A stretch of DNA of 64,000 bases from Bacillus sp. AFS006103 (GTDB lineage Bacteria > Bacillota > Bacilli > Bacillales > Cytobacillaceae): the NCBI GenBank assembly GCA_002559145.1, contig NTXX01000011.1:252264-316263 (forward strand), given 5' to 3'. This document shows positions 6,840 to 16,296 of this stretch, piece after piece; position 1 is the stretch's first letter, and the number at the start of each line of letters is the position of its first letter. Under the pieces are notes generated by a model. It was not told the origin of the DNA. It saw only the letters and a list, made by a program, of their open reading frames with translations, and did no database searches. The position numbers and the translations under genes were made by a program.

Positions 6840-9449
6840 TCATAAAATTTGAACACCTTTATAAGCCTGTCTCAAAATTTCGGCTAGTTCTTTTACAAGC
6901 GGACGCTTGGGATTTACGTTTGTATCTGGATCATTAAAGGCATGTAAGGCCAGAGTGTCTATTTTGTTTTCATATACAGAAGGGGCAACGCCGCATTCTT
7001 CCACACTCATCGGCATATCTAGTTCTTCGGCAAGCTCGAGAATGGCACCGATTAGACTGTCAATCCCTTCTTCGGTGGTTTGGGCTGGTAAGCCAAGCAT
7101 TTTGGCAAGCTCTGCATAGCGTTTATCTGCAACAAAGTTTTGATAGCCGGCAAACGGCGTGAATTTAGTTGGTTTAGTTGCATTAAAACGAATAACATGC
7201 GGGAGTAAGATGGAATTTGCACGTCCATGTGCAATAGTAAACTCTGCACCTAGCGAATGGGCCAAGCTATGGTTAATACCTAAAAATGCATTATTGAAGG
7301 CCATTCCGGCAATGGTGGAAGCATAATGCATTTTCTCGCGGGCTACTTCATCAAGACCGTTCCGGTAGGCTCTTGGCAGATACTCAAAAACTAGCTGAAT
7401 TGCTTTGATAATTTGACCGTCTGTAAAGTCGTTAGATACCACGGACACATAGGCTTCAAGTGCATGTGTAAGTACATCCATTCCTGTATCAGCTGTAATA
7501 TGCTTAGGAACGGTCCTTGCGAATTGTGAATCGATAATTGCGATGTTCGGTAAAAGTTCTGGGTCAGAAAGTGGATATTTAATATTTGTCTTTTTATCCG
7601 TAATGACGGCGAACGATGTGACCTCAGAGCCAGTCCCAGAAGTAGTTGGAATAGCAATAAGCTTCGCCCTCGTTCCTAGCTTTGGATAGGTAAATACCCG
7701 TTTTCTTGGATTTAGGAACTTTTGCTTTAAGGCTGAGAAGTCAGTATCAGGATATTCGTAAAATAGCCACATTCCTTTTGCAGCATCCAATACAGAGCCG
7801 CCGCCTAGAGCAATGATGACATCTGGTCCAGAGTGCCTCATTAGGTTTGCACCTTTCAGGACCGTCTCTAAGCTCGGATCTGGTTCTACCTCAGAAAAGA
7901 TGTCGAACTCGATAAAATCTGGACGTTTTTTGAGATAATGGAGGATCTTCTCAACGTAACCATTTTTAACTGCGCTAGGGCTTGTTACAATAAATGCTTT
8001 GGTAATGTTAGGGATTACCTCTAGAGCTTGGACAGAGTTCTTCTTATAATAAATCTGCGGCGGTGTCCGTAAAACTTGGGCATTGATATTTCTTTTTGCC
8101 ACCTTCTTAATATTAATTAGGTTTAGCGCACCTACATTCGTAGATACAGAATTTCCTCCATAGGTGCCGCAGCCAAGAGTCAGGGTTGGTAGAAAATCAT
8201 TGTAAACATTTCCGGTTGCCCCTTGGGCGGAGGGTGTATTCACAAGAATCCTGCCTGCTCTCATCCTTAATGCGAACAGTTCGATGACATCATCGTTAAA
8301 GGTATGAATGGAGGCGGTGTGACCGAGCCCTCCATATTCCAATGTTTCCTCGGCAATTCTTAGTCCTTCTTCTAAACTATTTGCTTTATAGCAAGCAAGA
8401 ATTGGGCTTAATTTTTCACAAGAAAGAGGATATTGTGGACCTACTCCAGCTAATTCAGCGACCAAAATCTTTGTATCAGCAGGCACATCAATCCCTGCCA
8501 TTTCGGCGATTTTCGAGGCAGGCAATCCGACAACCATCGGATTAAGTGAGCTAGTAACCTCTTTAATGGCGATTTTTTCTAACAATTGTTTTTCGTCTTC
8601 ATTAAGGAAATAACAATTATTGGCCATCATTTCTGTGACAACTTCGGAATAGATTTCTTTATCGATAATGAGCGCTTGCTCAGATGCACAAATCATTCCG
8701 TTATCATAGGTTTTTGATAAAATTAAATCTTGAACAGAGTTCTTGATATTGGCTGTCTTTTCAAAATAACAAGGGACATTTCCAGGTCCGACACCAACCG
8801 CGGGTTTCCCGGAACTATAAGCAGCTTTTACCATACTCGACCCGCCAGTCGCAAGAATAAGTGAGACTTTGGGATGCCGCATAAGTGTATTAACGGAGTC
8901 ACGTGAGGTATCATCCAACCACTGAATACAATTTTCCGGAGCACCAGCCTTAATTGCTGCATCTCTTAACAGTTTTGCTGTTACGATACCAGTATTTTGA
9001 CCCAAATGGTGAAAAGAAAAAATAATCGGGTTTCTCGTTTTTAAGGAAATAAGGGATTTATAAATGACCGTTGAAGCGGGATTTGTAACAGGAACTAGTG
9101 CAGCAATCACTCCGACAGGCTCGGCCATTTCATAGGTTCCATCATGCTCGTTTTCACTAATAATTCCTGCCGTTCTTAGGTCACGGATACTGTGATAAAT
9201 CATTTCAGTTGCAAACATATTCTTAGATATTTTGTCCTCAAACAGTCCTCTTTTTGTTTCCTCAACAGCCATTTTTGCTAGATGTACGTGGTTTTCTAGT
9301 GCAGTAAGGGCCATTTCTTTGACAATTTCATCGACCATTTCTTGGGTAAAGGTGCGGAATTCCACTAACGCCTGCGCTCCTTTATTGGCTATATGATCTA
9401 CCATCGCACCGGTTTGCTTTTGTTCGAGCACCTTTTCGTCTACTGCCAT
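6840..9449 (-). CDS. adhE: Bifunctional acetaldehyde-CoA/alcohol dehydrogenase
   Basis: An 869-residue AdhE. The N-terminal half is a CoA-acylating aldehyde dehydrogenase with the active-site cysteine in GMICASEQ and the preceding VGVGPGNVP. The C-terminal half is an iron-dependent alcohol dehydrogenase with GGGSVLDAAKGMW, TTSGTGSEVTSF, HALEAYVS and the metal-binding GINHSLAHSLGAEFTIAHG. Full length for the family (about 865-890). It reduces acetyl-CoA to ethanol with NADH during fermentation and assembles into spirosomes. The start is fixed by a GGGGAGG site. It is a single-gene unit. The roughly 250-bp upstream region has no convincing Rex palindrome. Confidence 0.97.
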   Translation of the reverse strand: MAVDEKVLEQKQTGAMVDHIANKGAQALVEFRTFTQEMVDEIVKEMALTALENHVHLAKMAVEETKRGLFEDKISKNMFATEMIYHSIRDLRTAGIISENEHDGTYEMAEPVGVIAALVPVTNPASTVIYKSLISLKTRNPIIFSFHHLGQNTGIVTAKLLRDAAIKAGAPENCIQWLDDTSRDSVNTLMRHPKVSLILATGGSSMVKAAYSSGKPAVGVGPGNVPCYFEKTANIKNSVQDLILSKTYDNGMICASEQALIIDKEIYSEVVTEMMANNCYFLNEDEKQLLEKIAIKEVTSSLNPMVVGLPASKIAEMAGIDVPADTKILVAELAGVGPQYPLSCEKLSPILACYKANSLEEGLRIAEETLEYGGLGHTASIHTFNDDVIELFALRMRAGRILVNTPSAQGATGNVYNDFLPTLTLGCGTYGGNSVSTNVGALNLINIKKVAKRNINAQVLRTPPQIYYKKNSVQALEVIPNITKAFIVTSPSAVKNGYVEKILHYLKKRPDFIEFDIFSEVEPDPSLETVLKGANLMRHSGPDVIIALGGGSVLDAAKGMWLFYEYPDTDFSALKQKFLNPRKRVFTYPKLGTRAKLIAIPTTSGTGSEVTSFAVITDKKTNIKYPLSDPELLPNIAIIDSQFARTVPKHITADTGMDVLTHALEAYVSVVSNDFTDGQIIKAIQLVFEYLPRAYRNGLDEVAREKMHYASTIAGMAFNNAFLGINHSLAHSLGAEFTIAHGRANSILLPHVIRFNATKPTKFTPFAGYQNFVADKRYAELAKMLGLPAQTTEEGIDSLIGAILELAEELDMPMSVEECGVAPSVYENKIDTLALHAFNDPDTNVNPKRPLVKELAEILRQAYKGVQIL

Positions 9450-9743
9450 AAAAAATTCCTCCCCATAAAATAAACTATTAAATCTAACCTGTCATAAAAT
9501 ATAGCAATGAATTTCGTAGAAATTTGTTGAAAGGTGAGGAGAAATTTGGCGAATCACTCTTATTTTGATAATGTTCAAAAAAAATTCGAAAAGAGAAATT
9601 GCACTACGGTTACGCACTTAAAAGTTAATTTCTGTTATTCGGTTAATGTATAAAACTTCACAGTGTTAAGAAAGATTGTAGTATATAGTGGAGAGGTACT
9701 ATGTTATCCAATGAAAATATTTCTGACTGAAAGGTTGGCCAAA

Positions 9744-10628
9744 ATGAAAAAAATATCTGTCTTCATAATGTGTCTTATTATACTAATTATCTCAGGCTGT
9801 GGAGCATCAAAGGGTCTCACTGTGAAGCTTTCAACGCCAAAAACGTTTACACCGGAAAAAATATATGCGATGCAATTTACCGTTATGGACAAACAGGGAA
9901 AACCTGTTGAAGATGCTAAAGTAAGTGCTGATTTAACGATGAAAAACATGGATCACGGAACCACTCCTGTCGCTGTGGAAGAAATAGGTGAGGGTAAATA
10001 TATTGGAACGGCTAGTTTAGCAATGAACGGTGACTGGGTAGCTTCCATTAAGGTGGAACATAATGGGGAAATGGTAGAGGATGAAAAGGAATTTTCCGTC
10101 GAAGCAAAAACATTGGAAAATGCTCATAAAGTGACAAAAGAAGTTACCATACCAGATTTTAAGTTAATCGACGAGAACGGAAAGCCAGTGACAAAGAAGG
10201 ATCTGATCGGAAAAACCGTCGTAATGACCTTTACATATGTGAATTGCGTCGATCCAAATGCCTGTCCAGTTTTATTGGGTAATTTTAGCAACTTGCAGCA
10301 GGATTTGAAATCGAAGGGAACCAATACAGATAATCTATTACTCGTTTCTGTTTCACTCGACCCAGAAAATGATACTCCAGAAGCGATGAAGGAACATGCA
10401 AAGAAAATGAATTTTGATATGTCCTACCTTAAAATGCTGACAGGTGATCTGAATGAGATTCAAAACTTGGCAGACACCCTTGGTGAACATTTCGAAAAAA
10501 AGGGTGCAGAAGTATTACATGAGAACAAAACCTTTATTTTTAATCAGGATGGAAAGTTGACTCATGAATTTTCAGGCAGCAACATCGATCGAAATGAATT
10601 GTATCAAGTAGTTAAAATGGGAAAATAA
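9744..10628 (+). CDS. Sco-family lipoprotein with N-terminal FixH/YtkA-like domain
   Basis: A 294-residue two-domain lipoprotein. The signal peptide MKKISVFIMCLIILIISGC ends in a lipobox cysteine (residue 19), anchoring it outside the membrane. Residues about 25-125 resemble the YtkA/FixH beta-sandwich (VMDKQGKPVEDAKV, MKNMDHG). Residues about 135-290 are a thioredoxin-like Sco domain with a CVDPNACP motif (a CX5C spacing, known from some Sco relatives, rather than CX3C) and a downstream histidine in HENKTFIF. Sco proteins deliver copper to the CuA site of cytochrome oxidase or act as thiol oxidoreductases. The ATG at 9744 places the signal peptide correctly; an in-frame ATG at 9711 would prefix it with 11 polar residues. 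Confidence 0.85.
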   Translation: MKKISVFIMCLIILIISGCGASKGLTVKLSTPKTFTPEKIYAMQFTVMDKQGKPVEDAKVSADLTMKNMDHGTTPVAVEEIGEGKYIGTASLAMNGDWVASIKVEHNGEMVEDEKEFSVEAKTLENAHKVTKEVTIPDFKLIDENGKPVTKKDLIGKTVVMTFTYVNCVDPNACPVLLGNFSNLQQDLKSKGTNTDNLLLVSVSLDPENDTPEAMKEHAKKMNFDMSYLKMLTGDLNEIQNLADTLGEHFEKKGAEVLHENKTFIFNQDGKLTHEFSGSNIDRNELYQVVKMGK

Positions 10629-10634
10629 CAAAAG

Positions 10635-10669
10635 GACCGCTACTTTATTAAATGGTAGCGGTCTTTTTG
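10635..10669 (+). terminator. Bidirectional terminator between Sco gene and ger operon
   Basis: The stem GACCGCTAC (10635-10643) / GTAGCGGTC (10655-10663) is followed by TTTTT on the plus strand. On the minus strand the same hairpin is followed by CTTTTG. It separates two convergent units. Confidence 0.85.
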
Positions 10670-10702
10670 CTGGACCATGTTTTAAACTTAACCAAAATCT
10701 TG

Positions 10703-11845
10703 TTAAGACTCTACTTCATGTATCTCTTTTTTATTTTTCATTAAAGATTTTCGGACCCAGGTAATAAGGAACAGGATCAGTGGAACGCCAGTTTGTAATG
10801 GTAAGTGAAGATATATTGGAACCCACTTTAATCCTACTATAAGGTGTTCAGCAAAGTTACTGGACATTTTTATTGAATAAATTAAGATTAGGATCCCGAG
10901 AAGAAGTAAACAAGCTGCCTTCTGCTTTTTTTTCGTAAGGTGAAAAATACTAGCTAAGCCTAAATAGCCTGCATAAAAGAAGATTGTAATTTTTACAAAA
11001 ACGCCAATAATTAACGTAGCAACAACAATGATATCTAATCGCTGAATGAAATTTCCTATATTTACTCGTCCAATAGTATCTAATAATGGAAATTGTGAAA
11101 TAGAAACACCTTTTGGTCCAAGTACGGCTATTTCTAATGCGATCGTGATACTTAACGTGAAACCACTTGCAAGCAAGGCATAAATGCCTATCTTTCGCCC
11201 ATACTTATTTTTATTTAAATGTGGGAGTACCATGGTAAAGACAATCATTTCTCCAAATGGAAAGGTATAGGTTTGTTTAAAAACGGTGGAAGATAAAGTT
11301 TTCCACCCGCTCTCAAAAAATGGAGCTAAATTTACGACCTCAACAATTCCAGAAAAATTGGTGAACATTATCCCAATAAAGCCTAAAAAGATCATAATGA
11401 AAAACACGGACTCACTTGTTCTTCCGATTACCTCAATCCCTCTCGACAACCCATAGATAATTAACAGGATCATCAAACTGTTAATTATATACAACGGAGT
11501 TTCATCTAATGCAGAAGTGATGAGCAAATCCCCGAAATCTCTCAACACCCGGGCAGCAATATATAGGAAATATAAACAATAAATAAATGCAATTGGGGTC
11601 CCAATAAACTTTCCCAGTATTTTAATAATGTAACCTGTTAGTGGTTGATCAGGAAATTGCAAATAGAGATAAGAATAAATTTGATAAAGGCATAACCCAC
11701 CACCCATTCCTAATAAAATGGCTAACCAAGCGTCTTGTTTTGCTTGTAAACCTAATCCAACCACAATCGCACTTCCAAGCTCAAACAAATACATAAGACA
11801 AAATAATTGAAAAGGGCTAATCTTTTCTATACTCATTGAGAACAC
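10703..11845 (-). CDS. Spore germination protein, GerAB/YndE family (second B subunit)
   Basis: A 380-residue integral membrane protein of the APC-superfamily GerAB group, with about ten hydrophobic segments, for example FQLFCLMYLFELGSAIVVG at the N-terminus and GRVNIGNFIQRLDIIVVA in the middle. B subunits sit in the spore inner membrane and form the germinant-binding transporter-like component of Ger receptors. The start has an AGGGGGTG site. It is the last gene of the minus-strand operon, 13 bp after another gerB-type gene, and shares the GNFIQR motif with it but is clearly divergent. Which B pairs with the A/C subunits cannot be told from sequence. Confidence 0.92.
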   Translation of the reverse strand: MFSMSIEKISPFQLFCLMYLFELGSAIVVGLGLQAKQDAWLAILLGMGGGLCLYQIYSYLYLQFPDQPLTGYIIKILGKFIGTPIAFIYCLYFLYIAARVLRDFGDLLITSALDETPLYIINSLMILLIIYGLSRGIEVIGRTSESVFFIMIFLGFIGIMFTNFSGIVEVVNLAPFFESGWKTLSSTVFKQTYTFPFGEMIVFTMVLPHLNKNKYGRKIGIYALLASGFTLSITIALEIAVLGPKGVSISQFPLLDTIGRVNIGNFIQRLDIIVVATLIIGVFVKITIFFYAGYLGLASIFHLTKKKQKAACLLLLGILILIYSIKMSSNFAEHLIVGLKWVPIYLHLPLQTGVPLILFLITWVRKSLMKNKKEIHEVES

Positions 11846-11858
11846 CCCCTTGAAACCC

Positions 11859-12956
11859 TTATTTTTTTCTGATAGTTCCTTTTATTGAATCAATCATTAA
11901 TAAAAGCAGGGGAATAAAAAATCCAAAAGTGACTGCTAAAGGGACCCAGGTTGATGAAATGAAGAGATTAAAATAAACTATATTCGGAGACATTAGTGTT
12001 GCTAGGACAATGATAATCATTCCGAACGGAAAGGTTAACATATCATATCTTTTCAATCGAAAAATATGGGCAAAGCTTATTACTGTTGAATAAAAACTAA
12101 TCGTGGATTTAATAAATGTTGCAATAAAAAAGATTCCTCCGGCCAGGACTTCAATTCTTTGAATGAAGTTCCCAATATTTATTTTTTGAGCTAATAAGTA
12201 AAAGGGGTAATTTATTTGGTCAATTAAATCAGTACCTAACACAAGAATAGAGAGGAGAACAATCGTTAGCAAAATAATGCCACCCGATAAAGTAGCAATA
12301 AATAACGCTTTCCCAATTTTTTGGGGAGCTGCGACAAGTGGTGCAATCATTAGAAAAATAACTAAATCTGAAAAAGGAACACCTAGTGAAAAAATACTAG
12401 CTTTTATTACTGGTTTTATTCCATCTTCTAGAATAGGGAATAAATTAGTTATGACAATTTCAGGTAATAGACAGAAAGTTAATAGGAAGAAAAATATCAG
12501 GACCCATGGGACAACCATTTCTGCCGTCCGAGAAATAGGTTCGATGCCAAGTCGTACGGCCAAGATAAGAAGGAGCATAAACGTTATCTCAATCACTTCA
12601 ATTGGTGTATCGGTAAGAATACTTGTGGTGATAAAATCACCAATAATCCGCAGCAAACCTGATGTAAGTAATAAAAAAAATAGAAAAAAAAGTAATGAGA
12701 GGGCTTTCCCCATCCATTTCCCAAGGATACTTTCATTAAATTCTATCAATGTTTTGTCAGGATAACGTTTTGAAAGAATTCCATACATGTAGGCGTGAAG
12801 AAATCCAAGACTTATCCCAACAATTATCCCCATCCAAGCATTTTGTTTAGCCGCTGCAACAAACAAAGGAGGACCTATTAAAATGGATGTACCAATGCTA
12901 TATAGCATGGCTAAGATAATAAACTGGACTTGAGAAATAACCCCTTTTTCAAGCAT
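11859..12956 (-). CDS. Spore germination protein, GerAB family (first B subunit)
   Basis: A 365-residue GerAB-type membrane permease with about ten transmembrane segments, starting MLEKGVISQVQFIILAMLYSIGTSILIGP. It has the family's KINIGNFIQRIEVL region and a basic C-terminus (SIKGTIRKK). The start is preceded by an AAGGGGGGA site, 16 bp after the small D-type gene. It is full length, so the operon really carries two apparently intact B genes in tandem. It would act in the spore inner membrane as part of a GerA-type nutrient receptor. Confidence 0.92.
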   Translation of the reverse strand: MLEKGVISQVQFIILAMLYSIGTSILIGPPLFVAAAKQNAWMGIIVGISLGFLHAYMYGILSKRYPDKTLIEFNESILGKWMGKALSLLFFLFFLLLTSGLLRIIGDFITTSILTDTPIEVIEITFMLLLILAVRLGIEPISRTAEMVVPWVLIFFFLLTFCLLPEIVITNLFPILEDGIKPVIKASIFSLGVPFSDLVIFLMIAPLVAAPQKIGKALFIATLSGGIILLTIVLLSILVLGTDLIDQINYPFYLLAQKINIGNFIQRIEVLAGGIFFIATFIKSTISFYSTVISFAHIFRLKRYDMLTFPFGMIIIVLATLMSPNIVYFNLFISSTWVPLAVTFGFFIPLLLLMIDSIKGTIRKK

Positions 12957-12972
12957 CCATAGTCCCCCCTTT

Positions 12973-13206
12973 TTACTTTAAGTTAAGGTATAGCCAATTA
13001 CTAAAAGGTTTAATGAATATAGTAAACCAATTGACCGGATTCGGTAAATCGATTTCTAAGGCTAAAAGTATACTAAAGAATGTTGCAAAAGAGAGTATTA
13101 GCAGAAAGAAAATGCTTTCCTTCACTAATTTGCTCTTCATCAAATGCGGTAACTCTAATAAAGTAATCAAAATAGAGATAATCAGGATTAAAATACTATT
13201 AAACAA
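12973..13206 (-). CDS. Small two-helix membrane protein, Ger receptor D-subunit-like
   Basis: A 77-residue protein with two hydrophobic helices (about residues 3-22 and 32-52) separated by a short charged loop, lying between the gerC-type and gerB-type genes. Many GerA-family operons in Bacillus carry a roughly 75-residue two-helix D subunit at such a position that modulates germination rate. Size, topology and place match, so the D-subunit call rests on these rather than on recognised sequence identity. It begins 7 bp after the C subunit stop. Confidence 0.7.
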   Translation of the reverse strand: MFNSILILIISILITLLELPHLMKSKLVKESIFFLLILSFATFFSILLALEIDLPNPVNWFTIFIKPFSNWLYLNLK

Positions 13207-13213
13207 AAATGGA

Positions 13214-14401
13214 TTACTCCTTTTTTAGAAATGATTGGTTTACAGTTCCCGTTCTCCTGACTTTGAAATTGGAATGAATCTTTACAGGCAATTGTACAAA
13301 TTCTTGATCCCAATTATTTTTTAAGCTTTTCCATGCCTTTGGATTTGCGCGGTGAATGACCTCGCCAAACCCATAAATATCTACCCCTAATTTTTTAGCC
13401 TTTTTAATGGAAGTTTGAAGAATATCAACATTAACTTTATCCGTATTTGCCTCTATTTTCTTAATTGCTGCTGGATCCGTTAAATCGATTTGGCACGCAA
13501 CTTCTGCGATATTAGCTTCAGAACTCACATAAACATCAATTCTTGGATGACCATTAATGAACTTTGCTTTGACTTTTGTTTTTGAACGAATAACTTCTAC
13601 AATAAGTTCACCCTTACTTTCACAAGGTATTGGACCTACGGTATTTTCAACTTTATCTTTTATATAGTTGTACCCCTTACTCTCCTTTTCATTAAGCCAT
13701 CCGACTAATTTATCTTTCTTGAATACGGCAATATTTATATATTTTAATCGAGCATCTTGATTGATTTTCTCAACATTATCCATTAATTGTCCTTTATGAC
13801 GATTTCCTTTTATCGTGATGCCAGTCAGGACAGGATTATTTCCCTCACTTGTTAAGGAAGATATTAACTCATCCATCTGAATGGCAACCGTTGGTGCCCA
13901 TGCCTTTTGAGATGTTTCAAGGGAGGAGCGCATTTTTTGGGCTGGGATTTTTTCAATTGATGTTAAATTTTTTAGAATTTGCGACGCTTTGAGGTCTCTA
14001 GAAACAACAATATAAAAGTCTTTTCGAAATTCTGGATCCCTTGTTAAAAAATCTAATGTATTATTCATACCTTCTTTAGCCACTTCCTCACTGATGACAA
14101 GCATTTGAAGATGTGAAAAATACAGTTTTCTCGGAGTGGTGGTTGTCATTCTACGAACGGCCTCGAATATATGGTTTCCTTTTTCAGAATAGGTTGTAAC
14201 AGGTGCTCGACCACCTCCATTAGCATTAGTGGAAACTTGACCAGGATCAATTACTTGTGCCGTAACAAGGTATTTGTCACCTGCTTTATCAATGGCCACT
14301 GCGGCAACGATAGCAAGCTCATTTAATTCTCTTCTATTCCAGCATCCTGATAGAAGCGGAATGAAAACCACAATGATCAATAACCAAGATAACTTTTTCA
14401 T
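13214..14401 (-). CDS. Spore germination lipoprotein, Ger(x)C family
   Basis: A 395-residue GerAC-type lipoprotein. The signal ends in LLSGCWNRRELNELAIVAAVAIDK, where LSGC is the lipobox and CWNRRELNEL a strong family hallmark. The remainder shows the GerAC pattern, including REVIRSK-like strands and a C-terminal domain. C subunits are lipidated on the outer face of the spore inner membrane and are needed for receptor function. It lies 25 bp downstream of the A-subunit gene in the same operon. Length is normal for the family. Confidence 0.95.
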   Translation of the reverse strand: MKKLSWLLIIVVFIPLLSGCWNRRELNELAIVAAVAIDKAGDKYLVTAQVIDPGQVSTNANGGGRAPVTTYSEKGNHIFEAVRRMTTTTPRKLYFSHLQMLVISEEVAKEGMNNTLDFLTRDPEFRKDFYIVVSRDLKASQILKNLTSIEKIPAQKMRSSLETSQKAWAPTVAIQMDELISSLTSEGNNPVLTGITIKGNRHKGQLMDNVEKINQDARLKYINIAVFKKDKLVGWLNEKESKGYNYIKDKVENTVGPIPCESKGELIVEVIRSKTKVKAKFINGHPRIDVYVSSEANIAEVACQIDLTDPAAIKKIEANTDKVNVDILQTSIKKAKKLGVDIYGFGEVIHRANPKAWKSLKNNWDQEFVQLPVKIHSNFKVRRTGTVNQSFLKKE

Positions 14402-14426
14402 TTTAGTTCATCCTTTTCAATGGAAA

Positions 14427-16022
14427 CTATTTTCTTGGTTTTGGCTTTGATGAAGTAGGAGTTGTATTACGTTTGTTATTATTTTGACTAATAAGCCTAG
14501 GGCGAGTAACTAAGTATTTTATCGGCAATCGGAAAATTGTATCTTTGATATCTTCTTTGATCAAGGGACTGAAAGGTGCCATATAAGGAACGCCAAAAGA
14601 TCGTAAAGAATTAAGGTGGAGCAGAAGGGCTAATATTCCAACTGTTATTCCATACAAACCAAATGATGCGGCTAACATCATCATTCCAAATCGAAGCATC
14701 CTGATGGAGATTGCCATGTTATATGCAGGGAAGACAAAATTTGAAATAGCTGTAATTGATACCACAATGACCATCGAAGCTGAGACAATCCCCGCCTCAA
14801 CTGCCGCTTGTCCAAGGACCAAGGCCCCTACAATCGATACCGTTTGACCAACTGCGCGCGGCATCCGGATTCCAGCTTCCCTAAGGATTTCAAAGGTGAT
14901 TTCCATAATAATTGCTTCGACAAATGCTGGGAAAGGTACTCCTTCCCGCTGGGCAGCCAAACTAACTAATAGCGAAGTGGGTAACATTTCCTGGTGATAG
15001 GTAGTAGCCGCAATATAAAAGGATGGGCCCAACAGTGATATTAAGAAACAAACGATGCGGAGCATTCTTAGAAAGCTGCTAATATCCGCACGCTGGTAAT
15101 AATCTTCTGGAACCTGGAAGTTTTGAATAAATAGTGATGGAGCTAGTAGAACAAATGGGGTGCCATCAATAAGGATAGCAACCCGTCCTTCAAGGAGACC
15201 TGCTGCAATCACATCAGGACGTTCAGTATTATAAATTGTAGGAAAAGGTGTGAACGTTACATCTTGGATTAATTCTTCAATATATCCACTTTCCAAAATG
15301 CCATCAATATCAATTCGGTCCAAGCGTGTATGTACTTCATCAACCACCTTATCATTAACAATTCCATTGATATACATAACTGCAATATCTGTCTTTGTGA
15401 CGCGCCCAATTTGCTTTTGTTCGCAAAGGAGATTTGAATCTTTAATTTTCCTCCGAATTAGCGCTGTATTTGTTCGGATATTTTCAGTAAAGCTTTCACG
15501 AGGTCCACGAACAACTGTTTCAGCCGTTGGCTCAGAAATGGCACGCTCCTCCCAATCTGCAGTTGAAGCAACTAATGCCACTTTATAACCCTCAATCAAA
15601 ATAACCGTGTTTCCTGAGAGAACATTAATATATAGGGATTCAAAGTCTTTAATTTCTAAAATTGTACTGACAGTTAAAATACTATTTTTAACCCAATCAA
15701 AAAGCGTACTGCTGTAAAGGGTTTCTTTGCGATTTTCTAATTGTTTTGGTTCGTTCATTAGTGTGTCAAGAATAAAGGTTTGGATAGAAGTTTTATTTGC
15801 TAATCCATCTGTATACACAATCGCAGCCTTAGTTTTTTCTTCGTTGCCGATTGTAAATTCTCTAAACCCTACATCAGAACTTTTCTCAAATGTTTTAGTA
15901 ATTCTCTGCAAGTCTTCTGAAAAAATACCAGTGAGAAGTTCATTAGAAATGGCATCTTCATTTTCTGAACTTTGCATTGTTTTTCTTTTTGCATTTTTTT
16001 TAATGATATGAAATAAGCTCAT
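14427..16022 (-). CDS. Spore germination protein, GerAA family
   Basis: A 531-residue GerAA-type A subunit: a cytoplasmic N-terminal domain (about residues 1-300) with YINGIVNDKVVDEVHTRLD and the RPDVIAAGLLEGRVAILIDGTPFVL segment, then a membrane domain with several helices including the PFPAFVEAIIMEITFEILREAG motif. The C-terminus is Pro/Asn/Lys-rich and disordered. It heads the operon A-C-D-B-B and is preceded by a GGGAGAGG site. Forespore (sigma-G) transcription would be expected, but I could not find a convincing sigma-G promoter in the 274-bp gap upstream. Confidence 0.95.
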   Translation of the reverse strand: MSLFHIIKKNAKRKTMQSSENEDAISNELLTGIFSEDLQRITKTFEKSSDVGFREFTIGNEEKTKAAIVYTDGLANKTSIQTFILDTLMNEPKQLENRKETLYSSTLFDWVKNSILTVSTILEIKDFESLYINVLSGNTVILIEGYKVALVASTADWEERAISEPTAETVVRGPRESFTENIRTNTALIRRKIKDSNLLCEQKQIGRVTKTDIAVMYINGIVNDKVVDEVHTRLDRIDIDGILESGYIEELIQDVTFTPFPTIYNTERPDVIAAGLLEGRVAILIDGTPFVLLAPSLFIQNFQVPEDYYQRADISSFLRMLRIVCFLISLLGPSFYIAATTYHQEMLPTSLLVSLAAQREGVPFPAFVEAIIMEITFEILREAGIRMPRAVGQTVSIVGALVLGQAAVEAGIVSASMVIVVSITAISNFVFPAYNMAISIRMLRFGMMMLAASFGLYGITVGILALLLHLNSLRSFGVPYMAPFSPLIKEDIKDTIFRLPIKYLVTRPRLISQNNNKRNTTPTSSKPKPRK

Positions 16023-16219
16023 TTCGTTAACCTCTCCCAGTTCGAATGATCAATAAAGGGTAATAATTTTACCTGCTTGGTAGAAAATAGGTGTATGTTT
16101 ATATTTCCAAAATAAGGTTAGGTTATTCATTTGAAAAAACGATAATAAAAGATATCCTTACAAAAACCGAAGTAATTAAAACAGAAACAAGCAAAAAAGA
16201 AAAAATATTATTTTATATA

Positions 16220-16248
16220 TTCAAAAATAAACAAAAATGTTTTATAAT
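16220..16248 (+). promoter_or_regulatory. Predicted rhaEW promoter with overlapping AT-rich operator-like motif
   Basis: TTCAAA (16220-16225), a 17-bp spacer and TATAAT (16243-16248) resemble a sigma-A promoter. The spacer contains AAATAAACAAAAATG, the reverse complement of the TTTGTTTAT-type element seen upstream of other rha units, which would suit a repressor site. Confidence 0.4.
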
Positions 16249-16296
16249 AAATTCAGAACATTATAAGCACATATACAAACAAACGGGGGAATTTAG

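Noticed and set aside
9450..9743. Possible Rex operator upstream of adhE
   Set aside because: Expected TTGTGAA-N4-TTCACAA is absent; only AT-rich partial matches such as TTCACAGTGTTAA are seen.
9663..9743. Longer N-terminus for the Sco lipoprotein
   Set aside because: It would bury the signal peptide behind 11 to 27 extra residues; ATG 9744 gives a standard lipoprotein signal.
12277..12765. Open frame of 162 codons on the plus strand
   Set aside because: It is fully antisense to a gerB gene, has a biased basic/serine composition and no ribosome site.
16023..16296. Sigma-G promoter for the ger operon
   Set aside because: No pair of -35 and -10 elements at proper spacing could be defended by eye.
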